Source: Emydura subglobosa
Lineage: Eukaryota > Chordata > Testudines > Chelidae
Assembly: GCA_007922225.1 (NCBI GenBank)
Contig: ML679962.1
Span: 33,897,563 to 33,961,562 of the forward strand
DNA length: 64,000 nt
Direction: 5' to 3'
Below, in pieces: positions 35,101-47,100 of this stretch; position 1 is the stretch's first letter, and each line of letters opens with the position of its first letter. The notes under the pieces are model-generated. The model was given only the letters and a program-made list of their open reading frames with translations, had not been told where the DNA came from and searched no databases. The position numbers and the translations under genes were made by a program.

Positions 35101-38100
35101 CTGCTCTGACTCTACTGAACTGCAGGGCCCTGCCCTTATACTTCTGGTGAGGAGGAAGGGGCGGGGCTAGCTGCATCCAATAGCGTGCATTAACTCCATC
35201 CGTGCTGGAATGAGCCAACTCTCCCTCATTATACAGTCCTTTTCTTTTCAAACTTCTCCTGATGGAGTCTTTCCATTGTATCTTCAGTCTTCCACATCCT
35301 TTTTTGCTGTTCTCTTCCTCCCATGCTTTGTTTGCTGGTTGCTCTTCTCCCATTTTTATCATGTGTCCAGCCCCCCTCAAACGTGTGCACTCCAGTCTAT
35401 CTATCACTGAGAGCCCCAAGTTCATCTTCCCCCTAATTTCTTTCAGGTGTACTCGGTCTGCTCTCTGCTTACTTGCTGTTCTCCTCAGTATTTTCTTTTC
35501 TACTACCTGTATCTTCTGTTCTTCCATCTCTGTAACACCTGTCATTTCCAAGCCATAGAACAGGCCAGGGAAAACACACACCACATACGCCTTTTCTTTT
35601 CAGTTTGTTTCTTAATTGCCAATCACACAGTACTCCTGCCGCCTTTTTCACTGCCTGCCAGGCACAGTGGGTGGTTTTTTTCAGTTCTCCACATCTCTCT
35701 CCAGTGACACTAAGTGCACCAATGACACAGAGTCTTTCATCTGATTCAGCTTCTTTCCTGAAACTTCAATCGAGCAGCTCTTCTTCCACTTTTCCTTCAG
35801 GTTTTTTTTTTGTGTTTACCTTCAAACCATGGCCTTCAAACACAGATGTCCACTGTGATACCATAGTTACCAATTCTTCTTTCCTGTCAGCCAAAAGGGT
35901 CAGATCGTCAGCATACATTAGTTTTCTCTGTGTCTCCACAGGCTTGGTTTTCCTACTAATTAACTCCATAATTAGGCTAAAGAGAAGTGGATTCAGTACA
36001 CTACTTTGTCTCAATCCTGCTATCGCCTCAGAACGTTCCAGAATTCCACGTATTGTTACCACCTTAGCTCTTGACCCTTGATACAGCTAATGTGTCACTT
36101 CCACTTCTTGAAGTCCCCATCACATCCATCTCAATACTTCCAACCCCAGCTCCCGTGGAACCGAGTCATATGCTTTCTCTAGATCAGTGATTGCTAATAG
36201 CAGTTACACCCTCCATTTATCATTCTTTCAAATTTTTGTCTCTGTTCAAAATATTGCATCTGTAGTACTAAAAGTACTTAAGTCCCGTCTTAAAGCCATG
36301 TTGCTCCTCTCTTATATTTTCTTCCACCTTTCACTTAAAGCTTGCCTCCAAAACTCTTGCAAGGACTTTGAGAGGCTGACTTAACAGGGAGATGCCTTGA
36401 TAAGTGTTTGGATTATTTGCATCACACTTGGCCTTCAAAGAGGCACAGTCAATCCCGTTCTCCAGTCATCTGGTATCCTGGCTTGATCCCAGGAAACACG
36501 TAGTAATCTGTGAAGCCACTTACTCCAGTATTTCCAATTGCCATGATCATATCAACATTTATCTCCTCTTTACCAGCTGCTTTTCTATTCTTCGTCTTAT
36601 TCAGTGCTTCTTCTGCCTACTCTACTGAGATTGATACCTTTTGAGGCTTCTCTATAATTGTTGGTGGTGCTTGCACTCACAACTCTCTTCTCTTATTAAA
36701 CAGCCTTTGAAAATATTTCCTACATTCCTCTGCCACCTCTTTCGGGTTAGTCACCACACAGTTCCCATCCTTCACATACGAAGATTTCTTCATGCCTTAA
36801 GTTTCATTGTTCCCCTTTTTTGCCAACCCCAAACCAATTTCCTACCATCACCTTCATTTAGCGTTCCATATAATTCCTCTTCAGCCTCCATTCTTGCCTT
36901 AGCAACTAACTTTTTAGCCTCCTTTTAGCTTTTGTATGCATTTTTGATTGTCTCCTTATCACAACCGGCTTTCTCAAGCTCTGAATAATTCTTTCCAACT
37001 TCTCATGTACAACAGACTCCCAACACCAGCTTTTGTCCCCAAAGCCCCAGATCTTACTACTCATTCTGCCACATGTTACCTCCACTGCCTTAATGGAACG
37101 TTCTTTAAACGTCTTCCGTTCTCCCCCCACAGACATTGTTCTCATTGGCCAAGCATGGCCTTCCTTTACTTTTTGGCAGAACTCTTCCTTTCTTGTTTCT
37201 TTAATATTTAAAGATATTTGTCACTTCTTTGAGGTTGTGATTAAAATATATGATTTAACAAGGATTTTTGGGACAGCAGCTGTCATTCCCAAGCTGCTGT
37301 TTATCATACTGCTGGATATGCGTGAGGACAGAATGGGCATAGTTCTGAAATCCTTAACTTTGGCTCAGAGAGTCCTAGTTTCCAAGGCCAGAAGGGAGTG
37401 CTGTGATCCTCTAGTCTGACCTCCTGTAGAACGCAGGCCATTGAACTTCCACCCAATAATTCCTAGAACATATCCTTTAAAAAAAAATCCCATCTGGATA
37501 TAAAAACGGTGAGTGATGAAGGATTCACCACAACCCTTGGTAAATTGTTCCACTATTAAAAATGTACACTTTACAACTAATTAGCCAAGTGCTCCTGTGG
37601 ATTTGAACCCACAAACTCCAACACTGGAGTGGGAGCTGCGGACACATGCAAATAACCTGCCTGTTAGACTACTCATGTATTCAGTGGGGCTACTAACGGG
37701 TAAGGCTTGTAAGATGGGTCCTATGTTTGCATTAGAGTTTAGTGGGTTAGTCCTAACAAAGATTTTGGGGTTGAGGTTTTTTTTTAATGTATAACATGCT
37801 TTGTCATTCATATGGCACTGTCTTTGTAGCGCCCTCCCAGTTAGAAATACGCACAATGGCAATCCAAATGTGCTGTGTGTATGGATATATGTGTGTGTAT
37901 GTAAAATGTGTATACAGCACAGTAAAACATTGCTGTATTTTTAAATCAATTCTAGTAATACACCAGTTATGCATTGTATTTCATGTTTGATTTAATGTTT
38001 ATGCTTGGTTATAAATCCATAGTCAAACTAAGAAAATGTCAGTTACCAATATGATACTAAATATACACATCAGCAATATCTGCTTTTTTTGTGTGGGGTG

Positions 38101-41100
38101 GAATAAAAATTACCATGACTTTTCATTTGAATTTAAAACATGGAGATTCACCTTTAAATTAATCATTCAGTAGAAAATCAACTAGTGTTGGGGTTTTTTT
38201 AAAAATGTCTCATTAAAAGTAATGAGTAAAAGTAATGTTCATTACTTCAAAATATCAAAAGGTTCTGTTGGGTTTTTGAACAAAATGTAGCCTGCTTGTG
38301 TGTGTTTTCAAGAACATGAAAGATTAATCTAGATAAGAAATTGTGCACAGATTGCAGCAATAATGATACAAGGTTCTTATATTGCTGTCATGGCAACTGA
38401 ACGATTGGGTCAGGAGATTTCTGAATACATATAAGAACTATTACACACATTGGATCAGAGCAATTGTGTTGCTGTGATACCGAACGGAAGTCGGTTATAA
38501 AAGTATTGAGAAAAAAACAGAAGCTTATTAAGCAGACTAACTGAGAAATTAACCCCTTTGATATACTGAAGGGGGGAAAAGTCATACTGAACACCTGTTC
38601 AGTTGCTCTTGAGGATTGGGCTATAGTGTCTTCCCATGGAATGAAATGGTCTGAAACAAAAGGAGAATTTAGGACTCTGGAGAGCTAAACATGAGAGGAT
38701 AAAGTAGCAGCCCCCTATTGCCTGAAGCATGCCGTGTAATCCCTCTTCCCTTTTTGAGTTTCCTGGTTTACTGAAGTATTAAAAAGAGTCAGGATTTTCA
38801 ATCTGCATCACTTCAGTCCCGTGTCAATTGATACTGGCGCATTCTGACAGTTACACTTCAAGCGTTCCCATTAATTCTTTGGTCTCTTTGGCTGAGCTTC
38901 ACTCCACGCCTGTCTTCTTACCATTGTCTCCCCTGTCCTGGCCCCCTCACCCTCCTTCCTTACCCTTTCTTTCCATTTAGCTGTTTCCCTCCTACCTAAC
39001 ACTTCCCCCCCAACGGAAAAAATTGTGGAACTAACATGACATTTGCTGCTATCACAGTGTTCGCCTTCTTGTGTGTTTTACGCCTTCCCCCACCTTGTTA
39101 TTGTCTGGTCTATTTAGATTGTCAACTCCTTGGGGCAGGGATTGTCTGTGATACTGTGTCTGTACAGCACCTTGCACCACTGTGGGTCTTAGTCCATGAC
39201 TGGAGCTCCTAGGCATGACAACAACACAAATAGAACGTGGCACTGTGCAGTGCTGCACTAAGGCATGAAGACGAGGTTCAGTCACAGCCGGGAGTTGGCC
39301 AGCCGCGGAAGTCGCGTGTTGTGATTTTCCCAGCCAAATGCCTTTGGTGGGGTAATTGGGTCAAAGCCAGAAGGGCAGGAAATAAATGGGTCCAGTGCCT
39401 ACCTTGGTACTGCTGCAGAACATTGTGCACCTGTAGATACTGAGCCTAGTGATTCAAAATGTCATATTGGAAGCTTTTTGAGGCAGGGAATATCTTGGCC
39501 TGGGTGTTGGGCAGCATCTAGAGCCATGAAGCCCTGATGTCAGGGTGGGCTCTCTAGGGTACGTCTTCACTACCAGCGCTACAGCAGTGCAGCTTCTTTC
39601 ATCGACCTAGCTGTGTCTACAGTGGGGGTTAGATAGACCTAACGACATGGCACAGGGCATGAGCGCTGGAGCTTAGGATGGTCTAAGTTTTAGGTGTAGA
39701 CCAGGCCAAAGGTGCTACTCCAATAGGCGTGGGTCGAATTTTCAGAGGGAAGGGAGGGAGGAATCTCCTCCCGGCTTCTAACTTGGAGAGAAAACTCTGC
39801 GTTCTCTCCTCCCTTCCGCCTCCCCCACCCCAAGTTCAGCCCCTCTTTGGAGGGAAGGGCAGAGAAGGATGCAGCAGGATGGTGGGAAGAAGGTAGCCGT
39901 CTGAGTCCATTGCTCAGCGCTCTTTCCTTGCCCCTGCCACTGGGGGCCACCCTGTGAGGCAGACGGGAGGCTGATTTCTGGAGCCACTGCCTCCATCCTG
40001 CCTGCCCTGCAACAGGCCCTATGTGCAGAGCAGGGGGCTGGGCCGGCAAACAGACAAGCCCTGACCCTTGTCCACCTTCATTTCTCCCCACCCCCCATGA
40101 AGGAGATTTGGGGCTGAAGGGAAGGACGAATACAGTAAGGGGGGGGAGCCTTTGGAGGACACAAGATTGGGGCGGAGTGGAGGGGGGTGACGGGGTCAGA
40201 CTGGGCTGGGGGGGGGATTCAGGCTCAGGGATGGCTCTTGGGGAAGAGGGGGAAGATGAGGTGCTTTTTGGGAAGAACAGGTATTAGTGTGGGGAAGGGG
40301 ATGTGGAGGGGTCTGCTGGGAGAAGGAGGAGAAGCTGGGTGTCTGAGGAAGAGCCGGGTAGCGAATAATTGGGGAGCGGGAGGTACTGAGTCCCTTACTG
40401 GTAGCTGATCGTAGAAGGAGGGAGCCACTTACACTGCTGGGGGATGAGGAGGGTTTGTAGCAGTGGGAGGGTCCGTGTCCCCCTCAACTCTGCTGGCAAG
40501 GTTACTCCATGGGTAAGAGAAGTAATACAGAGTCGTATTGATGAGGAGGAGAAACCTGCTGCAATGCCGGCTCACACCAGAGGTAAAAGAGATGCCAGCA
40601 GAGTGTTGTGTGCAAGTCCCTCAGCTCTGCTGTGCGCTCTGACCCACTAGTTAACAGGCTGGCGTATGCTGCAAATACCGAGAGAGTCACTTTTATTTCA
40701 GAGTAGTGTGTTCACATGGGGAGTTATACCACCCTAGCTACAGCTGTTGAATTATACCTCTGGATTCTGCTGGACAGTTTCCCCGCATTGACTAGCCCTC
40801 CTTCTGCTGTCTCTGAGATGTGTCTTTCAGCCCAAGTGTCAGCAACCCCAGCAGTTTTTTACTCTTTTAACATAACCAACCCTGCTCAAACTGTCGCGTG
40901 CCGTGTGAGAGTAAAGAAAGACAAGATTTGCTGTTGGGCTGAACCCGACTGAACCTTTGATTACAGAGACGCTGGTGCGTGCTGCCCTGCGATTGCTTTC
41001 TCGAGTTCGGTGCACAGCCAGCACATAGTGTGTGGATGTTTTCTCTTCCTGAGACGTTGACCTTGACTAAGAAGTGCAACATACTGATTGGAGCAATATT

Positions 41101-44100
41101 AATTCAGTACACCAGCTGTTTATATCTAGTCTGTCTCATCTCTCTCTATACAATCTTTATTAACCACTGTATTATATTAACGCTTCTCTAGTGCGTTCCA
41201 TCCAAGGATGTTAAAGCATGTTGTAAACAATAATTGATGTAGCCTCATTACTCCCCTCTGAGGTAGCCATGGTAGGTGCCAATATCTCCATTTTACACCG
41301 AGACCCAGAGAAATGAAGTGGCTTGCACCAGCCGATCAGCATTGCCAGCTTGAGACTAACCAGTCGTGTCTTACGTTTGTGCAGGGCGATATTACAGTAG
41401 TAACGAAAGAAGGAAATGTCCTGTTAAGTAGTTTAGAAGAGCCCCATGCCAATGAATCTAGTCAGAAACAACACCGTGACAGACCTGGAGACTGGGAAAC
41501 TGTGAATCGGTGAGTACAGCCTGCTACTTGTTTGATATTTCGATGGAAACTCTCAAGTTATTCAGACTTAAAATAAGACTTTAAGTATATTAAGCTGTGC
41601 ATGCACTTTCCATGGCAGCAGTGGTCAATACAGGGAAAGATACTACGGTGATTCTGTCATGGGCTCTATTCCCATCTCTACCCATGATTTGTCTAAGCTT
41701 TGGCAAGTGACTTAACCTTGCCGTTCTTCTGTTTCCCCATTGTAAAATGGGAGGAAAGGACGTAGCATCTCCAGTGACAAGTCCCTCAGACATCATAGAT
41801 TAGAAAGATAAAGTAGAGATAATAATACCTACCTCACATGGATCTTGTCAGCTTTAATGATGCTTTTTAAAGTTCTTTTGAGATCTACAAACAGTCATTT
41901 AGATACACGTCTATCATTAGAGAGGTGCCCAGAACTGAAAACCCAGATCCAAAAGTCCCCAAAGTAGGGTGGAATCTGGATCAGAACTCTGCAGTTTGGT
42001 CCCATTACCTGTTATTCTGTATTTGCCAACTTCTTTTCTCATGTCCTTTTTCATTCTTGTTCAGATTACTTGCTCAGTTGCATGAGATGGAAACCGCTTT
42101 TGATGGATTTTGGGAGAAACATCAGCTAAAAATGGAGCAGTACTTACAACTGTGGAAGTTTGAGCAAAGTTTTCAAGAGGTATGGAGATGCTGCTTCTTC
42201 CTCCCCCCCGGGGCGCGCCCCCCCCCCACGAGGTGGAATAATAGGAGGAGATTCCAGGCACTGTACTATTGTACTGTCAGGCACAGCCATGGCTGCTGCT
42301 TTCCATTCAGGATAAGCCATTGTAATCAGGTGACTAAAGCAATGGCAGTAACCCTCAAAACCACAGACACATGGAAATGCTGGGGCTTATTCTACACTAC
42401 AGCGGTAGGTCGACATAAGGCAGCTTATGGTGACCTGATTATGCCAGCGTACACCCTACAGTCTGGCTCCTGCCAGTGTAAGTGCCCTACTACACCGACA
42501 TCGTAACTCCACCTCCACGAGAGGCAACAACCTGGCTCCCAGCAGGGAGCAGGAAGCCAGGAGTCTTGGGGCAGCACGTGGCGTCCCAGCAGGGAGTTGA
42601 GAACCTGGGGGCCGCCCAGCTCGCAGCAGGGAGCTGGGGGAGGAGCTGAGAGCCCAGGCTCTCAGTCCCCCACACTTGTCCTCGTAAGTCCGTGGAAGCG
42701 CGGCTGGTGAGGACGTGCAGCCCCGACAGAAGAAGGGCAGTGTGGACATGAACCACCCCAGTAATTACTGCAGTGGTTCAAGTCAACCTAAGATAGATCA
42801 GCTTAAGTTTTTAGTGCCCTGAGCAGAAGTTGAAGCATGGAACCCAAAGGTTTTAAAATGCAGGGGCTGGGGCTTTGATGGGTGGAACTGTTTTTTTGTG
42901 TGTGCGTCCACATGCGTGCGTGCAGCCAGAGAGACACGAGACAAACGGAAGGAAGACCGCCTGGGAGGGACCGAGAGACAGCCTGAACAAGAACGGTGCA
43001 TGAACCCAGAAGAAGCTAGAGAGGGAACTTCTGGGTCCAGAGCTGTCAAAAGAGGATTGGGGCTGGAAGCAAAGAAAATATCTCCTTTTGGTTTTTTTGT
43101 TCCTTCTGCATTCGGAGAAGTAGGATTTTGTACATCCCTTGTAAATAAACCAGATTGCATCACAGAACATAACAGACTGGTCAGTTTTGTCTCCAAACCG
43201 GAACACCGTCAGCGCCCCAAACTTTGCTGCTTGAGGCAAACAGGGATGGTATTGTATAATATGTAGGCCATACAGACCTATATCGGTATAACTTTGTCAC
43301 TCAGGGTGTGAAAAATCCGCACCCCTGAGAGACGTAGTTGTATTGACCTAAACCTCCATGTAGATAGCGCAAAGTCGGCGATGGAGCTTCTCGTACCAAC
43401 ATAGCTACTGCCTTTCGGGGAGGTGGATTAACTGCGCCGATGGGAGAAGCTCTCCCATCCATTGGAGTATCTTCACTTGGTGCAGCTGCACCAATGCAGC
43501 GTTTTAGGTGTAGACCTGGCCTTAGATAGCCGTAACTGATGATTTCCAGGCTTTGGGATGCATTTTAACTTTAACTTTCTTGCAGTTTGCGATGTCTCAC
43601 TTAGCAACCTTAACTATAACTTGAGGAGCTTTTGGGCTGAGAATAATTCTATTCCTACAACTCGTATCCTTTTGCATTCGTCCTCCTTCTTATTTTTAGC
43701 TCCAGAGTGCCATTGAATTTTTAATGGGTCAGCAAGCAGAACTGCCTGATACTGGAGATTGTGTCTCTGAAGTAAAACAAAGACTCGAAGACTTGGGTAA
43801 TTTAGATGGAATGGCTCAGGTGAGATAATCTTTCAAATGGTAGCTGGACCAATGAAACATTATAGGCGCTTTCTAAGTGTGCCAGAACAACCTTTCTGAA
43901 ATGGCCTGACTCTCTTGTAACTCCTCAGTAGCTGGCTACAAGAGTGTGTTGATTTCACTAGTCTTTCGCCTCTGTGGAACTTTATTCAGAGCGTATTTAA
44001 AACCCTGTGGCAATGAATTTGGTTATCCTAGGCAAAATAAACCACCACAAAATCTTGCACAGATCAAAGTCTGTATATAAAGAAGAGCAGGGGGCTGCAG

Positions 44101-47100
44101 ATCTGGGGGAAGAGTTATTTAATGAATGCAGTTATTTGGTAACCCATGTTCACGAGGTGCTCGCCGACAAGTGAAGGGGCAAGGCCACTCCCCGCCCTGA
44201 AGCGCTGACAATCTAAGTGGGCAACATATAGATGTAAGGTAGGAGATGTGACGAAAAGGAGAGGGCTTGGAGTGGTGACGTTTGCTGGCAATCTTTCCAT
44301 GCTTTTTGTACAGTGATATATAGTATGTGTGATAGGCGTGCATGGGTGACATACATATTTGTAGACTGGAATTTTCAAAGGCGTGTAAGATAATTGGGTG
44401 CCTAACTCCCTTAGGTTCCTTTGCAGACCCCAACCATGGTTAATACAACTATGTGGAAAGGCCTAGGGATTAGGGGCCATTTGAAAGAAGGATATGTTTA
44501 AGAGGGAGCTTGAAGGAATAAAATGAGGCACGGCAGACAGGGTGGGGAAGGTTTCCCAGGCAGAAGGCAGAACAGTTGCATTGGTGTAGGTGCGAAGCTT
44601 GACTACAAACAAGCTGGTTAATTCTTCCTCCGCATTATTGTCAGGAAAATGAGCCAAAGCCGGCTGTTAATTACTTTTGCAGGCAATGTTTCTGGAAATG
44701 ATGATATAATAATATCCTAGGCAGCTCTGGCCACGCATCATAGGCCAGCCATGTTGTGGGTGGCAATTATTGCTTTTCCTTTCAAATGGCAAAAACACAT
44801 TAAAAGCTGCCCATCCCAGTTGGTGGGTGCCCTATTTTCAGAGGTGGATGCTTCATCCTGAACCTCTTTTGCCCGTTTCAAGTAGTATGTATTTGGTAGG
44901 TGAAATCAGATAAAAAACATTAGGTACATGTTGTTGATGAATGTTTCCATGTTTCATCTTGATGGCACAATCAGAACAAGTGTGTAATCCCCTCCATTGT
45001 CTTGTCTTTCCGAAAGGACCTGATAGGGAAAGCGCAGGTGGTGATCTTACATGGGCACCAGCTAGCAGCAAATCACCATTATGCACTCAGCTTAATCTGC
45101 CAGCAGTGCAATGAGCTGCGACACCATTCCGATGTCTTGTCTGAGGAGATCAAGAGAAAGGACGTACGACTCCGGATGACCTTAGATCTGCACACCCGTC
45201 TGCAGCAGGTAACATTCAGTAATGTGATGCTCCAGAAGCGGGAACCTCTCTGCGTGGATCTCCTGCAGATCAAACATCCTGGCTGGAAGTATCCTGCTCG
45301 AAAGTCCCATTTGGTGGTGACATTATTCCGCTTATATCACTCACACTAGGACAGTGTTCCTCTTAGTCCTGCTCCAGTGGTTGAGCCATGTAAGGAGCTA
45401 ACGTGTTTGCTACCACTGCTTACTCGGGCAGATATGCGGCGTATGGTTTTAGTGTTGAAGGTGCCAGGTTCATGCCCTGTCGTACGTTCAGGTGGGTTTG
45501 GTTGTACGTGCATCTGCTTTGTGTGTTCCTCTGTGGCATCCCCCCGCTAATCATTCCCCGTGTGATCTCCACATGTGGTTCTTAGTATTGTTTCTGATGA
45601 TCTGTCACACTTTCTGGAGTGGCTCGTGAATGAGAATACCAACCTCAGGGCAGACTGTGGAGAAGCAGGGCACAAACCCCAACCTGATTGTGAGTTCTAT
45701 ACTTAGATTGCAAGTAACAACTGTGAACTTCACAGTCATCATGCTGCCTTCACATGGAGTCCCAGACAGTCCTCTTGGGCACTCCGATCTATCTTGCCAC
45801 CCAGGCACGCTTGACTTTGTGAGAGATGGTCCCTTTACACCAAAATCACAAGAAATTCAGCTTCCTCCCAGTCCCAAAGGACGAATCACTTACCCCAGGC
45901 CAATTTGCACTTAGATCTCACACCAAAGACAATGCTTGTAGCTAATCCTATAGTAAACTAAGTAGGAATTTATTAACTAAGAAAAAGAAATGAGAGTTAT
46001 TTACAAGGTTAGAGCACGTAAGCATACACACACAAATGAGTTACTCAGGTAATAGCAACTTCTGTAGTAAGCAGACACTGTATATCCATTAGGGCTAACC
46101 CAAGCTAAATAGTTGGGGACCACTTGTTTATGCTTAGAAATCCTTGCCCCTCAGAGTTCAAGAAGCAAAGGAATAATAAGTTCTCCTTAACAGACATTTT
46201 CTTTCCCTTCCGCCAGCATTCAAGTAGTGATGGGACAAGGGCTTGGGCACGTACCCTCTTCAGGGCTGTGGGGGAAGCAAACAACAAAGTCTTTGTTCCA
46301 CAGTGGCCCATTTGGATTGAATAGCCCTTCCTGGTGGGCAGGAGATAACACCTCTTGAGATGAACATGTATTTCACACTTGATAATGCTTCTCCCCCAAC
46401 TGTGGGAGTTTACAGTCTTGGCAAACCTTTTTATAGTTACAGAGCAAACTTTTCAACATAACCTTACACAATGGGATGCTGCGTAATTGCCCAAAATAGC
46501 TCTCTAGGGTCCCTGAGAAATACGAATGGTGCCAAAAGTCACCCCATTAATTCTTGCTGGACTTCTGTGGCAATAAAATTGAGTTCAAGTGGCCAGCACC
46601 ACAAAAGCAATGTTCATGTGACATAATAGTCTTGTTATTTCTCATGCTTGCATGAGTGATGTGATCTAACATGTTAGCTTTCCTCTTTGAGGCTTGCAGA
46701 GTCACTGCAATAGAGAGAACACCTGACGATAAACTCCAGCTCTCTCTCTCAGTAATTGGAGGAGACGCAGCATAATTGATTACAAAATAAGATGACAGGT
46801 TGATGGGTAAATTAAAACTTCAGTTTGCTTGCATGCAAATGGAGTCCTATAGCTGCAATGCTCGTTGATATCTTAATTAGCATTGAGGTTTCAGTCAGGG
46901 GTAATAATCATGGCAATTAGGCTAGAAGGACCATGACTGAAGTAAACTTATAGCAAAGTAAACAATAGCAAAACTGCGACCATCCATTCTGTCTCAATAA
47001 CTGCCACGTTTTTCACTGAGGGAAAATGGGTTTTCTCCGCCCACTCCACCTCCACATAGCACTAATCTGGCTGGGCACAGTATTACATAGGAACATAGGA

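Noticed and set aside
42898..43266. 122-codon plus-strand frame and 132/128-codon minus-strand frames
   Set aside because: They lie inside a repeat-like segment with an AATAAA signal; the translation shows no domain.
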